DNA of 64,000 nucleotides, from the NCBI RefSeq assembly GCF_003007735.2, contig NZ_PXNQ02000003.1, positions 349,600-413,599 of the forward strand, written 5' to 3'. The position numbers were made by a program, and so were the translations under genes. The DNA is from Paracoccus methylarcula (GTDB taxonomy: Bacteria > Pseudomonadota > Alphaproteobacteria > Rhodobacterales > Rhodobacteraceae). This document shows, piece by piece, positions 18,794 to 27,769 of this stretch (positions within the stretch are counted from its first letter, which is position 1; each line of letters starts with the position of its first letter). The notes below the pieces were generated by a model. The model was not told where the DNA came from, made no database searches, and saw only the letters and a program-made list of their open reading frames with translations.

Positions 18794-19912
18794 TTATGCC
18801 TTGGGCAATGAAATTCGAAACAGGGTATGGCCGGGGCGGCTGTCCACGCGGATCAGCGCGCCGTGATCGGTCACGATCTTGCTGACCAGCGCCAGCCCCA
18901 GCCCGGTGCCGTTCTCGCGCCCCGAGACGAAGGGCTCGAACACCTGTTCGGCGATCGCCTCGGGCAGGCCGGGGCCGTTATCCTCGATCTCGATCTGCAG
19001 GGGTAGCGCGCGGCCCTTGGGCCAGCTGTCGTCGGGCGGCAGGCGCAGGCTGTGGTCATAGCTGCTGCGCAGCCGGATGGTGGCGCCGGGGCGTTCCCCC
19101 AGGGCTTCGGCGGCATTCTTCACGAGATTCAGGCAAACCTGCACGAGTTGGTCGGCATCAGCCAGCGCATGGGGCAGCGAGGGGTCGTAATCGGTGACGA
19201 TGCTCACCTTCTTGGCGAAACCGACGGTTGCAGAGCGCCGCACCTGCTCCAGCACATCATGGACATTCACCGGCGCGAGCTTGGGAGCGGAAGTATCGCC
19301 GAAACGCTCGACCTGCTCCAGCAGCGACACGATCCGGCGGGATTCGCTGACGATCATCTCGGCCATCTCGCGGTCCTCGGGCGGGGCATTCATCGCCATC
19401 AGCTGCGCTGCCCCCCGGATTCCCGCAAGCGGGTTCTTGATCTCATGCGCCAGCATCTCGGCCATGCCGATGGCGCTGCGGGCAGCGGAGCGGACGGCGC
19501 GGCTTTGGTAAAGCACGCCGCTGTCATCCTCGGGCACGATCAGGATCGAGGCCGCGCCATCGATCCCCTCTGCCGGCCCGGCATGGACCGAGGCATGGCG
19601 CGTCTGATGGCCGCCCGCCCGGTCGCCGATCTCGAAATGCACACCGGGCTGGTAGAGCGCCTCGTCACCCCCGATGACCCGGTTGAAGAGAGGTCCAAGG
19701 GAGGGACGGATACGCAGCCGCTTTACCATGTCCTCGCTGTCCAGCGGTTTTCCGACCATCGAGTTGCGCGAGAGGTTCAGCCAGATCTCCGCCGCGTCAT
19801 TCATCGCGCCCACCCGGCCCTTGTGATCAAGGATCAGCGCCGGCAGAGGCAGTTGCAACCAGCCCGGACCGGGATTCGCCTCGCGGAAATCGGCCGGGCG
19901 CGGACAGGTCAT
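18794..19912 (-). CDS. ntrB: Nitrogen regulation sensor kinase NtrB (NRII)
   Basis: 372 residues from the ATG at 19912, which overlaps the repaired dusB stop as ATGA; the frame is open upstream only because dusB is read out of frame there. It is a soluble kinase with no membrane segment: PAS domain (about 15-110), HisKA with His in LAHEIKNPLAGIRGAAQL, then HATPase_c with NLVKNAAEAL, DNGPGLPEAI and GTGLGLALV. It phosphorylates or dephosphorylates NtrC according to PII state. ntrC starts 12 bases downstream. Confidence 0.95.
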   Translation of the reverse strand: MTCPRPADFREANPGPGWLQLPLPALILDHKGRVGAMNDAAEIWLNLSRNSMVGKPLDSEDMVKRLRIRPSLGPLFNRVIGGDEALYQPGVHFEIGDRAGGHQTRHASVHAGPAEGIDGAASILIVPEDDSGVLYQSRAVRSAARSAIGMAEMLAHEIKNPLAGIRGAAQLMAMNAPPEDREMAEMIVSESRRIVSLLEQVERFGDTSAPKLAPVNVHDVLEQVRRSATVGFAKKVSIVTDYDPSLPHALADADQLVQVCLNLVKNAAEALGERPGATIRLRSSYDHSLRLPPDDSWPKGRALPLQIEIEDNGPGLPEAIAEQVFEPFVSGRENGTGLGLALVSKIVTDHGALIRVDSRPGHTLFRISLPKA

Positions 19913-20924
19913 GCGGCGGCCTTTTCCGTTCCGGGGCCTTGCGCCTCGGTGAAGGCGCGGCGGATCAGGGCGATGGTCGCGGCGGGACTGTCGGCGCGCA
20001 GCATCTCGGCCCGCATCGGCGCGCCATTCGCATCGGCATACCAGCCAGATGCTTGCGGGCGACGCGCAGCCCCAGCTCGGCACCGTAGAAATCCAGCATG
20101 TCCTCGTAATGCTCTTCGACCGCCTCGGCCAGCGCCGCGCCCTGCGGGACGACCGGGGCGGGCGTGTCCCAGAGCCGGTGGGCGATCTCGGCCAGCCGCC
20201 AGGGCGCGCCCTGTGCGCCCCGCCCGACCATCACCGCATCGGCCCCCGATGCCTGCAAGGCAGCCCGCGCCGACACCGCGCAGGTCACGTCGCCATTGGC
20301 CACCAGCGGAGGACGGCCCGGCAGGTTCGCAACCCCGGCAATCTTCGTCCAGTCGGCATGACCCTTGTAGAACTGCGCCCGCGTGCGGCCATGCACGGTC
20401 AGCATGCGCACCCCGGCATCGCGGGCCCGCCGTGCCAGTTCGGCGGCGTTGAGGGAACTATCGTCCCAGCCAAGCCGCATCTTCAGCGTCACCGGCACCC
20501 GGACCGCACCGACCACCGCCTCGATCAGCCCCAACGCATGATCGAGATCGCGCATCAGCGCCGCGCCCGACAGCCCGCCCGTCACCTTCTTGGCCGGGCA
20601 GCCCATGTTGATGTCGATGATCCGCGCGCCCATCCCCTCGACGATCCGGGCTGTCTCGGCCATCGCCCCCGCCTCGCGCCCGGCGATCTGGACCGAGACC
20701 GGCAGCCGCCCCTCGGTCAGCGCCTTTGCGCGCACCGCCGCCCGCGTCGAAGGGCGGGGCGTGACCATCTCGGTCGAGGCGACCATCTCACTGACCATCA
20801 GCCCGGCGCCATGACGCGCCACGGCGCGCCTGAAGGGCAGATCGGTGATCCCCGCCATCGGCGCCAGGAATACCGGCGGCCCAAGTCGCGTATCGCCAAT
20901 CATGATCGGTTCGGGCAATTGCAT
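19909..20924 (-). CDS. dusB: tRNA-dihydrouridine synthase DusB (NifR3), with a frameshift near its 3' end
   Basis: The start is ATG 20924 (MQLPEPIMIGDTRLG) with AAGGA upstream. The FMN-dependent TIM barrel carries the family signature INMGCPAKKVTGGLSGAALM with the catalytic Cys. It reduces uridines in tRNA D-loops. Near 20045-20046 one base is missing: the coding strand reads CATCTGGCTGGTATGCC where one more G gives HLGWYADANGAPMRAEM, the conserved C-terminal helix region. Repaired, it has 338 residues and ends in TGA at 19909, overlapping the ntrB start as ATGA. Heading the ntr cluster is the classic nifR3-ntrBC arrangement. Confidence 0.93.
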
Positions 20925-21028
20925 GTCTCGTTCCTTCGGCTTGCTTCGATCCGCCTGCAAGGGCATGAATGCCAGCCCCTGCCGACCCTTCGCATGGATG
21001 ACTGGGGCTGCTTAAATTTCGCGCTTAC

Positions 21029-21045
21029 TGCCTATAATATAGGCA
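21029..21045 (+). promoter_or_regulatory. 17-base perfect palindrome containing a TATAAT, upstream of the serine ammonia-lyase gene
   Basis: TGCCTAT-AAT-ATAGGCA is a perfect inverted repeat (7-base arms) in the dusB/sdaA divergent gap. A consensus -10 hexamer TATAAT (21033-21038) lies inside it, with a weak -35 (GCTTAA) 17 bases upstream. A dimeric repressor bound here would cover the -10 box. The distance to the sdaA ATG is about 107 bases. The regulator is not identifiable. Confidence 0.6.
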
Positions 21046-21151
21046 TTCGAAATGCGATGCCATGTCGCAATTCACCGGCCCGACCGTCGCTTCCAGCATG
21101 GCGGTTTCGTCCGACCCTGCTTACATATGCCACAATCAGCAAGAGGGCATC

Positions 21152-22534
21152 ATGTTCCTGTCGGTCTTCGATCTTTTCAAGCTGGGCGTAGGCCCGTCCT
21201 CGTCGCATACGATGGGGCCGATGGTCGCCGGGGCGCGGTTCCTCGCGGCCCTGCGCGAACAGCCATTCCGCGCCCAGGGGCTGAAGGCAAGCCTGCATGG
21301 CAGCCTCGCCTTCACCGGCAAGGGGCATGCCACCGACCGCGCCACGATCCTCGGGCTGGCGGGATTCCTGCCCGAGACCATCGATACCGGGGTCGCCGAA
21401 GCCGCCCTGGCCGCGAATCGCGAAAGCCTGATCCTGGCGCCCGAGGGCCTCGGCGAATTGCGGTTCGATCCGGACCGCGACCTGCGTTTCGATTTCGAGA
21501 ATGCCCTGCCCGGCCATGCCAATGGCATGACGCTTTCGGCCACCGACGCGCAAGGTGACGTGATCTTTCACCGGGTCTACTACTCGGTCGGCGGCGGCTT
21601 CGTGCTGACCGAGGAGGAACTGGCCCGCAAGGGAGAGGAGGACCGCAGCGACGCGGCCCCCAAGGTCCCCTATCCATTCGCGAGCGCCGCCGAGATGCTG
21701 GCAATGGCGGAAAAATCGGGCAAGTCCATCGCGCAGATGAAGCGTGCCAACGAGTTGATCTTTCGCAGCGATGCTGAACTGAGGGACGGTCTGGCCCGGA
21801 TCTGGCAAGTGATGCGGGATTGCATGGAGCGGGGGTTGGCAGCCGAGGGTATCCTGCCCGGCGGGCTGAGCGTCCGCCGCCGCGCCCGCGCCATCCACGA
21901 AAAACTGTTGGCCGAACGGGGCATGAACCTGACCGCGCCGCATGTCATCAATGACTGGATGTCCACCTATGCCATGGCGGTGAACGAGGAGAACGCCGCT
22001 GGCGGGCAGGTCGTGACCGCGCCCACCAATGGCGCGGCGGGGGTAGTGCCCGCCGTGATCCGCTACTGGCTGGACCATGTGCCCGGCGCAAGCGAGCGGG
22101 ACCTCCCGGATTTCCTGCTGACCGCCGCTGCGGTCGGTGGGCTGGTCAAGCATAACGCCTCGATCTCGGGCGCGGAATGCGGCTGCCAGGCCGAGGTGGG
22201 CTCGGCCTCTGCCATGGCGGCGGCGGGGCTGGCCGCAGTACTGGGCGGCACGCCGAGACAGGTCGAGAACGCCGCCGAGATCGCGCTGGAGCATCACCTG
22301 GGCATGACCTGCGATCCGGTGAAGGGGCTGGTGCAGGTGCCCTGCATCGAACGCAATGGGTTGGGCGCGATCAAGGCGGTCAGCGCGGCCAGCCTTGCCA
22401 TGCGCGGCGATGGCAGCCATCTCGTGCCGCTGGACTCGGCCATCGAGACGATGCGCCAGACCGGCCAGGACATGAGCGAGAAATACAAGGAAACCTCGCT
22501 TGGCGGGCTTGCCGTCAATGTCCCGAATTGCTGA
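21152..22534 (+). CDS. sdaA: L-serine ammonia-lyase (L-serine dehydratase, Fe-S type, single chain)
   Basis: 460 residues from the ATG at 21152 ([20 protein letters not shown]) behind AAGAGGG; codons further upstream in frame include an untranslated leader. It deaminates L-serine to pyruvate and ammonia using a [4Fe-4S] cluster. The N-terminal beta domain (about 3-155) contains [11 protein letters not shown]. The C-terminal alpha domain (about 185-455) has the cluster cysteines in [19 protein letters not shown] and QVPCIERNG. Single-chain length matches the bacterial SdaA/SdaB type rather than the split sdaAA/AB type. It stands alone behind a palindromic operator-like site. Confidence 0.95.
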   Translation: MFLSVFDLFKLGVGPSSSHTMGPMVAGARFLAALREQPFRAQGLKASLHGSLAFTGKGHATDRATILGLAGFLPETIDTGVAEAALAANRESLILAPEGLGELRFDPDRDLRFDFENALPGHANGMTLSATDAQGDVIFHRVYYSVGGGFVLTEEELARKGEEDRSDAAPKVPYPFASAAEMLAMAEKSGKSIAQMKRANELIFRSDAELRDGLARIWQVMRDCMERGLAAEGILPGGLSVRRRARAIHEKLLAERGMNLTAPHVINDWMSTYAMAVNEENAAGGQVVTAPTNGAAGVVPAVIRYWLDHVPGASERDLPDFLLTAAAVGGLVKHNASISGAECGCQAEVGSASAMAAAGLAAVLGGTPRQVENAAEIALEHHLGMTCDPVKGLVQVPCIERNGLGAIKAVSAASLAMRGDGSHLVPLDSAIETMRQTGQDMSEKYKETSLGGLAVNVPNC

Positions 22535-22643
22535 GTCAATCCGGCAACGTTTTGCGAATTGACGGGCGCGGCGCTTGCCCCGGAGCCCTACCATTGCTAA
22601 CGCTTGCGGGGACAGTGACCCATTCAACCAGAGGCCAATGCCC

Positions 22644-23186
22644 ATGAATCCGCGTTTCGCCCTCCTTGCCCTGCTGAGTTTGCCGCTTGCCGCCTGTGAC
22701 GAGGCCGCAATGGCCGATCTGCGCCGGGGCATCGGCATGGAAGCCGAGGAAACCCAACCCGAGGATCCCGCGAAACCCCGCCCACCCGCGGTATCCCCGC
22801 TGGAGGTTCCGATCGAGACCAGCACGGCCGAAGCCAAGCTTGCCGTCAATGCCGATGCCGAGACGTTGAACACGGCAGCCTTTGTCGCACGCGGAAACGA
22901 GCCTTTCTGGAGCGTGGAAGTCAGCGGCAACACAGCCATCTACAAGACCCCGGAGAACCAGGGCGGCCGCAAGATCAATGTCAGCCGCCTGACCTTCGCC
23001 CAGGGTGTCGAATATGTCGGCACGATGGACGGGCTGGTATTCAAGGTAAGTTTCCGTGGCGCCGATTGCACCGACAGCATGTCGGGCGAGAAGTTCCCGA
23101 TGTCCGCCTCGCTGACCGTCAGGGGCCGCACCCATAACGGATGCGCCATGCCCGCCAGCAGCGCATCCGCCGAACCGCAGGGTTGA
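22644..23186 (+). CDS. COG3650-type envelope lipoprotein, unknown function
   Basis: 180 residues from the ATG at 22644, whose AGAGG lies at a proper distance; an ATG at 22638 is possible. The N-terminus is a lipoprotein signal with lipobox LAAC at about residues 15-18. A Pro/Glu-rich linker follows (about 30-60), then a small beta domain starting FVARGNEPFWSVEVSG, the hallmark of COG3650/HslJ-neighbour proteins, and a Cys pair (GADCTDSM and NGCAMP). Members are widespread in Proteobacteria with no assigned role. The gene has its own upstream region and is followed by yjbH on the same strand after about 135 bases. Confidence 0.75.
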   Translation: MNPRFALLALLSLPLAACDEAAMADLRRGIGMEAEETQPEDPAKPRPPAVSPLEVPIETSTAEAKLAVNADAETLNTAAFVARGNEPFWSVEVSGNTAIYKTPENQGGRKINVSRLTFAQGVEYVGTMDGLVFKVSFRGADCTDSMSGEKFPMSASLTVRGRTHNGCAMPASSASAEPQG

Positions 23187-23321
23187 TGGTGTTTCCGCCC
23201 CTTTGGCTCAGCCATTGTGGCGCGGAAACATCCCTCGCCGCAAAATCGGGCTGCGATGGGGTGCCCGAAGCGCCCGATGCCGCTAGTATCACCTGAACCG
23301 CTGTTATCAAGGATGCCGCCA

Positions 23322-25511
23322 ATGCGAGGTTCCCGCCTGACCAGCCGCCTGATGGCAACCACCCTTCCCGTCGCCTTCCTGGTCGGATCGGTCACAGGCA
23401 CCGCCATTGCCGAGCCGATGCAGGCGCGCAACATGACCACATTCGGCATGCCCGGCGGGATCGATACCCCCACGGCCGAGGCGCTGCCTGACGGGACCCT
23501 GGGCGCCACGTTGTCCTATTCGGAATACGCGCGGCGCCACAACGTGGTGTTCCAGGCCATGCCGCGCCTGACCGCGGTGTTGCGCTATTCCCGGGTCGAG
23601 GGTATCGAGGATCGCCGCAATAACAACGACCATCTATGGGACCGCTCCTTCGATCTGCGTATCCAGCTTTTGGACGAGGCCGGATGGCGCCCGGCCGTCG
23701 CGGTCGGCCTGCAGGATTTCGTCGGCACCGGCATCTATTCGGGCGAATATATCGTCGCGACCAAGAACATCACACCGACTGTTCGCGCCTCTGCCGGGAT
23801 TGGCTGGGGGCGGATTGCCGGCGAGACCCGCTGGCCGCTGGAGCGTGGCGATCAGGGTGGCAAGCCGAATGTCGATGACTGGTTTACCGGCAGCGCCAAG
23901 CCCTTCGGCTCGATCACCTGGCAGGTCAATGACCGGTTGAGCCTCGCCGCAGAATATTCCAGCGACAACTACAAGAACGAGGTCGAAGGTGTCGGCGGCG
24001 ATGAGCCCGGCAACCTGAACCTCGCCGCCTATTACCGCTTTGGACAGGGTTACGAGGTCGGCCTTTACACGCTTGGCGGCGAAACATTCGGGGCGCAGTT
24101 CTCGTTCTCGCTGAACCCGCGCAAGGCACCCTATCCCTCGGGGCTGGAAAAAGCCCCCGCCCCTGTTCGCCCCCGCCCCGCCCCCGCAGCGGATCCCGAG
24201 GGCTGGTCGGGCCAATGGGCGCAGGACCCCACGGCGCAGCCGGCGATCCAGCAGGCATTGTCCGACGCGCTTGCCAAGGAAGGGCAGTTGCTCGAATCCA
24301 TGGCCCTGTCGGGGAATCGCGCCGAGGTGCGGATCCGCAACCAGCGCTATATCCAGCAGGCCGAGGCGGTCGGCCGGACGGCGCGTCTGATGACACGGGC
24401 GCTGCCGCCTTCGGTGGAAACGCTGGTCATCACCTCGTCGGCGGACGGAATCCCGACCTCATCGGTGACGCTGCGCCGCTCGGATGTCGAAAGGCTGGAA
24501 AATACCGAGGCAAGCAAGGTCGCAAGTGCCGCGGCCCTCACCGATGCCCGCCCCTATCCCGGCGACCTGGTTACGACCGATGGGATGTTCCCGCGCTTTC
24601 GCTGGCATATCGGGCCATATCTCGACCTGGGGCTGTTCGATCCGGGCGAACCGCTGCGCTATGAAGTCGGGGCAGAGGCGCGCGCGACCTATGAGATCAT
24701 GCCGGGCCTGATCCTTGCCGGTACGCTGCGCCAGCGTGCCTTCGGCAGCATGGACCAGCGCGGGCCGAGCAAGGGCAGGGATCCCGACAATCCCAACAAG
24801 CCCCGCGAACATTACCCGCCCGAGGAATACGAAGCCAGACCCGAACTGGAGACCCTCAATGGCGTGCCGCGCGTCCGTTCGGATACGCGGATGTATCGCA
24901 GCGACGGGCCGACGATCCCGGAGTTGACGGTGGCATGGTATGCGCGCCCCACCGACACGGTCTATACCCGCGTGACCGCCGGTCTGCTGGAACGTGCCTA
25001 TGGCGGGGTTTCGGCCGAGGCGCTATGGAAGCCGGTCAATTCGCCGCTGGCCTTCGGGGCGGAGATCAACCGGGTCCGCAAGCGCGATTTCGACGATGTC
25101 TTCGGCTTCCGCGACTACGAGGTCACGACCGGGCATGTCTCGGCCTATTACGAGTTTGCCCAGGGTTACACGGCGCAGCTCGATGTCGGGCAATACCTGG
25201 CGGGGGATCGCGGTGCGACGATCACACTGACGCGCGAATTCGCGAATGGTTGGCGGATCGGGGCCTTCGCCACGAAAACCGACCTGAGCGAGGATGAATT
25301 CGGCGAAGGTTCCTTTGACAAGGGGATCAGCATCTCGATCCCGATTTCCTGGGCGACCGGCCAGCCCTCACGGCAACGCGCCAGCAGCACGCTGCGCGCA
25401 TTGTCACGCGACGGCGGCTCGCGGGTGAACGTCAACGGGCGCCTTTACGACAAGGTTCGCGACAGCCATTCGGTCAAGCTCTATGAAGGCTGGGGGAGGT
25501 TCTGGAGATGA
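23322..25511 (+). CDS. yjbH: YjbH-family outer-membrane beta-barrel protein (exopolysaccharide locus type)
   Basis: 729 residues from the ATG at 23322 (AAGG 9 bases upstream); earlier in-frame starts lack a signal sequence at the right distance. A signal peptide ends at GTAIAEP. Two YjbH-type beta-rich halves follow: residues about 40-270, with repeated barrel strands and NFMTFGMPG-like opening MTTFGMPGGIDTP, and about 420-720, separated by a Pro/Ala-rich linker near 275-300. YjbH/GfcD proteins are thought to help surface polysaccharide export with YjbEFG. yjbF overlaps the end by ATGA, supporting a shared role. yjbE and yjbG are not next to it. Confidence 0.88.
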   Translation: MRGSRLTSRLMATTLPVAFLVGSVTGTAIAEPMQARNMTTFGMPGGIDTPTAEALPDGTLGATLSYSEYARRHNVVFQAMPRLTAVLRYSRVEGIEDRRNNNDHLWDRSFDLRIQLLDEAGWRPAVAVGLQDFVGTGIYSGEYIVATKNITPTVRASAGIGWGRIAGETRWPLERGDQGGKPNVDDWFTGSAKPFGSITWQVNDRLSLAAEYSSDNYKNEVEGVGGDEPGNLNLAAYYRFGQGYEVGLYTLGGETFGAQFSFSLNPRKAPYPSGLEKAPAPVRPRPAPAADPEGWSGQWAQDPTAQPAIQQALSDALAKEGQLLESMALSGNRAEVRIRNQRYIQQAEAVGRTARLMTRALPPSVETLVITSSADGIPTSSVTLRRSDVERLENTEASKVASAAALTDARPYPGDLVTTDGMFPRFRWHIGPYLDLGLFDPGEPLRYEVGAEARATYEIMPGLILAGTLRQRAFGSMDQRGPSKGRDPDNPNKPREHYPPEEYEARPELETLNGVPRVRSDTRMYRSDGPTIPELTVAWYARPTDTVYTRVTAGLLERAYGGVSAEALWKPVNSPLAFGAEINRVRKRDFDDVFGFRDYEVTTGHVSAYYEFAQGYTAQLDVGQYLAGDRGATITLTREFANGWRIGAFATKTDLSEDEFGEGSFDKGISISIPISWATGQPSRQRASSTLRALSRDGGSRVNVNGRLYDKVRDSHSVKLYEGWGRFWR

Positions 25512-26179
25512 GCAGCAAGGCTTCGATCCAAAAGGCCGTCCTGGCCTGCGCGGCGCTCGCCGTCCTGGCATCCTGCGGCAATGAAAGCAGCGATCAGGGC
25601 GACAGCCCCTTCGTCATCGCGGCCAAGACCGCCAGCGGGGCCATCGCATCCCGGCGCGCATCAGCGGACAACGCTCCGGCAAAGCCGCCGAAGACACCCG
25701 CCGAGATGGCCGCCGAAGCGCTGCGGGTCAATCCGAACCCATTGATCATGGCGGGTTTCGAGTCGCTCGGGCGCAGCCAGGTCATGGCGATGACCGACCG
25801 GAATGGCGGCATGCGAACCTATATGACTCCTTCGGAAGAAGCCCTGATCATGCGCGATGGCATGCTGGTTGGAACGCGTGGCCTGGGCAATGATTTGTCG
25901 GTCGCAGAGCCCGCAACGGCGGCACTGATCCGGGCCGGGCGCTCGGGCAGCGCGCCACGGGTCATGCGCTATTTCAGCGGCGACGGGCTGGAACGTCCGC
26001 TCAGTTTCGATTGCGATGTCGGTCCCGGTCCGAAGGCCGGAGTCATCGTCGAAAACTGCCGGGGACATGGCGTCAGCTTCCAGAACAGCTTCATGGTGCA
26101 GGGCGGGCAGATCCCCGTCTCGCGGCAATGGATCGGGCCCTCATTGGGCTATGTGACCATCCAGACCCTGCGCCCCTGA
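25508..26179 (+). CDS. yjbF: YjbF/GfcB-family lipoprotein
   Basis: 223 residues, starting inside the yjbH stop (ATGA). The signal sequence carries lipobox LASC at about residue 20, so the mature protein is lipidated. The body (about 85-220) matches the YjbF pattern: LIMAGFESLGRSQVM, a YMTPSEEALIMRDGML segment, GLGNDL, and a C-terminal beta region with LSFDCDVG and SRQWIGPSLGYVTIQTLRP. These proteins work with YjbH in exopolysaccharide or group 4 capsule secretion. The gene pair forms a two-gene operon with no terminator seen between them. Confidence 0.85.
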   Translation: MSSKASIQKAVLACAALAVLASCGNESSDQGDSPFVIAAKTASGAIASRRASADNAPAKPPKTPAEMAAEALRVNPNPLIMAGFESLGRSQVMAMTDRNGGMRTYMTPSEEALIMRDGMLVGTRGLGNDLSVAEPATAALIRAGRSGSAPRVMRYFSGDGLERPLSFDCDVGPGPKAGVIVENCRGHGVSFQNSFMVQGGQIPVSRQWIGPSLGYVTIQTLRP

Positions 26180-26685
26180 CAGGCACGGCCTGTCCAGCAA
26201 CCCGGAGACCCCGGAAGGGGCCGACTGGTCCGTCATGCCATCGAAGGATGCCGAACGATGGCGCCGAGTATCGCATCAGAGTCAGCGCGCAACAGCCGGG
26301 CGGCTTGACGCAGATGGTGCCACGTCATCCGTCAACCTCCGGGCAGGCTTCCTTGCGGTAAGGTCAATGCCGGAGGATGGCGGCAGGCGGGAACTGATCC
26401 GGATTCCAGTGAGGTTCATTCCTGCAAAGGGATTTCACCATGGCTTATAGCAGACATGCACAGTTCTTGCCCTGGCGGCCTGTTAGGCCCCGGAAATCGA
26501 TTCCCCGATGCCCATTGCGGTAGCCCTACATGACGAGACACGGTTCCATCGTACCAACGGCAAAGCGTGACCATCCGTCACAAAGGCTGGACACGCACCG
26601 CGACGCAGTCTCAACTTCACCTATCGCGTGGTTCCCGCAATTCGAGCCCTTCTGCGCCTTTCGCGGCATTACCCCAATGATTCGA
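26180..26685. other. Intergenic stretch without a supported gene
   Basis: About 500 bases between yjbF and the DUF1697 gene (convergent). Just after yjbF, GACCCCGG-like GC-rich inverted segments near 26200-26222 could end transcription but lack a T-run. A 27-codon frame at 26440-26523 has a good AAAGGGA site but resembles nothing known. I see no RNA gene or insertion sequence. Confidence 0.5.
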
Positions 26686-27201
26686 CTAGGCTCCATCAGC
26701 CGAGATTTCAGTCAGCTTGGCGACCGTGTTCAGGTTCCGGACAGTTCCGAGCTCCATGGCGGAAAGATGAAGCCGGGACCGCCCCATGCCGGATGGATAA
26801 TGAATGAATATCTCGCGATCGCCGAGCTGGATTTCTTCGTCCGTACGTCTCTTTGCCGTGTCCAGAACGTCCGATGGCGTCGCTTGATCGAGGAACAGAA
26901 CGCCGATCTGGTTAGGTGCCGCTTTCGGAAACGGATTTCTCGCGAGAATCTCGTGCAAACTGTGGGGATCCCGCATGATAACGCCTACAGGCTTGCCCAT
27001 CCGTTCGTGAAGCCTTGCCTCAAGTTCACTTTTTGCGGCTTCGCTCGTCCAACTGGTTCGGAATACAACGTTGCCGGATTGAATGTAGGTACGGACCCCC
27101 TCGAACCCGATTTCCTCGCATATGGCGCGTAGATCGGCCATCGGCAGTTTTCCCGTTCCGCCGACATTCACGGCCCGGAGAAGTGCTACAAATATTGCCA
27201 T
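26686..27201 (-). CDS. DUF1697 domain protein
   Basis: 171 residues from the ATG at 27201 (MAIFVALLRAVNVGG). The reading further upstream is unrelated. The opening is the DUF1697 signature: VALLRAVNVGGTGKLPMADLR, with the continuation YIQSGNVVFRT. Family members are about 175-190 residues, so it is full length. The fold is known from structural work, but no biochemical role is established. It stands alone on the minus strand and converges with yjbF. Codon use looks slightly less GC-rich than the neighbours, which may indicate acquisition. Confidence 0.85.
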   Translation of the reverse strand: MAIFVALLRAVNVGGTGKLPMADLRAICEEIGFEGVRTYIQSGNVVFRTSWTSEAAKSELEARLHERMGKPVGVIMRDPHSLHEILARNPFPKAAPNQIGVLFLDQATPSDVLDTAKRRTDEEIQLGDREIFIHYPSGMGRSRLHLSAMELGTVRNLNTVAKLTEISADGA

Positions 27202-27297
27202 GAGTTCAGTCCATTCCGTTTCCCTGTCCATCCAACCATAGCCAGCGAAAGGCAGAAAGATCCGCATTCCAGTTATTCAAGGCATTTGTGTTGCGGC

Positions 27298-27329
27298 AAA
27301 AAGAAAAGGGCTGACCGGAAGGTCAGCCC
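27298..27329 (-). terminator. Rho-independent terminator of the small secreted protein gene
   Basis: On the minus strand a 9-base stem GGGCTGACC / GGTCAGCCC with a 4-base loop TTCC is followed by TTTTCTTTTT. It lies 38 bases after the stop of the 67-residue secreted protein gene at 27367. Confidence 0.9.
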
Positions 27330-27366
27330 CTGAAAACAGATCGGGTATTTCCGATCCGCTTCGAAA

Positions 27367-27570
27367 TCAGCTGTCGTCATCGTCCGAAGCGACGGCGGCG
27401 ATCACACCCAGCAGCAGCAGGGCGGGAACAACCAGGCCGGCGTTCGAGGATGCAGGCTGTTCTTCGACAACGACCGGCTCGACGTCGACGACGGGGGCAA
27501 CATAGCCACCGGCCAGAGCCGAAGAAGCGGTCAGGCCGAGAGCGGCAGCGAAAGTAGCGAATTTGGTCAT
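27367..27570 (-). CDS. Small secreted or membrane-anchored protein of Rhodobacterales type, unknown function
   Basis: 67 residues from the ATG at 27570, with ACGGAG 7 bases upstream; an ATG at 27576 would add two residues. A signal peptide (1-20, cleavage after SALA) is followed by a Val/Glu/Pro linker and a hydrophobic segment LVVPALLLLGVIAAVA, ending in an acidic tail ASDDDDS. The layout (signal, acidic linker, C-terminal membrane helix, Asp tail) recurs in small unnamed proteins of this order. A strong terminator follows, so it is monocistronic and probably well expressed. A protein of very similar layout is encoded in the prophage at 43986-44174. Confidence 0.75.
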   Translation of the reverse strand: MTKFATFAAALGLTASSALAGGYVAPVVDVEPVVVEEQPASSNAGLVVPALLLLGVIAAVASDDDDS

Positions 27571-27769
27571 GATCATGCTCCGTTTCGTTTTGAAGGCTGC
27601 CGTTTCCGGCAACATCGCTGCGACAGTTACACAATCCTACGCAGTTGAAAAGCAACATTACTACTTCACCTGCGCGGCTTGCGCCCACTGTTGCATATTG
27701 GCCAACACTTGAATCGCGGAGCGGTTCCAGGCAATCGGAAGCGTCCGGAAAAAATGTTGCCATTCTGCA

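Noticed and set aside
26440..26523. 27-codon ORF with a good ribosome site
   Set aside because: Too short, no recognisable sequence, no context; left as unproven.
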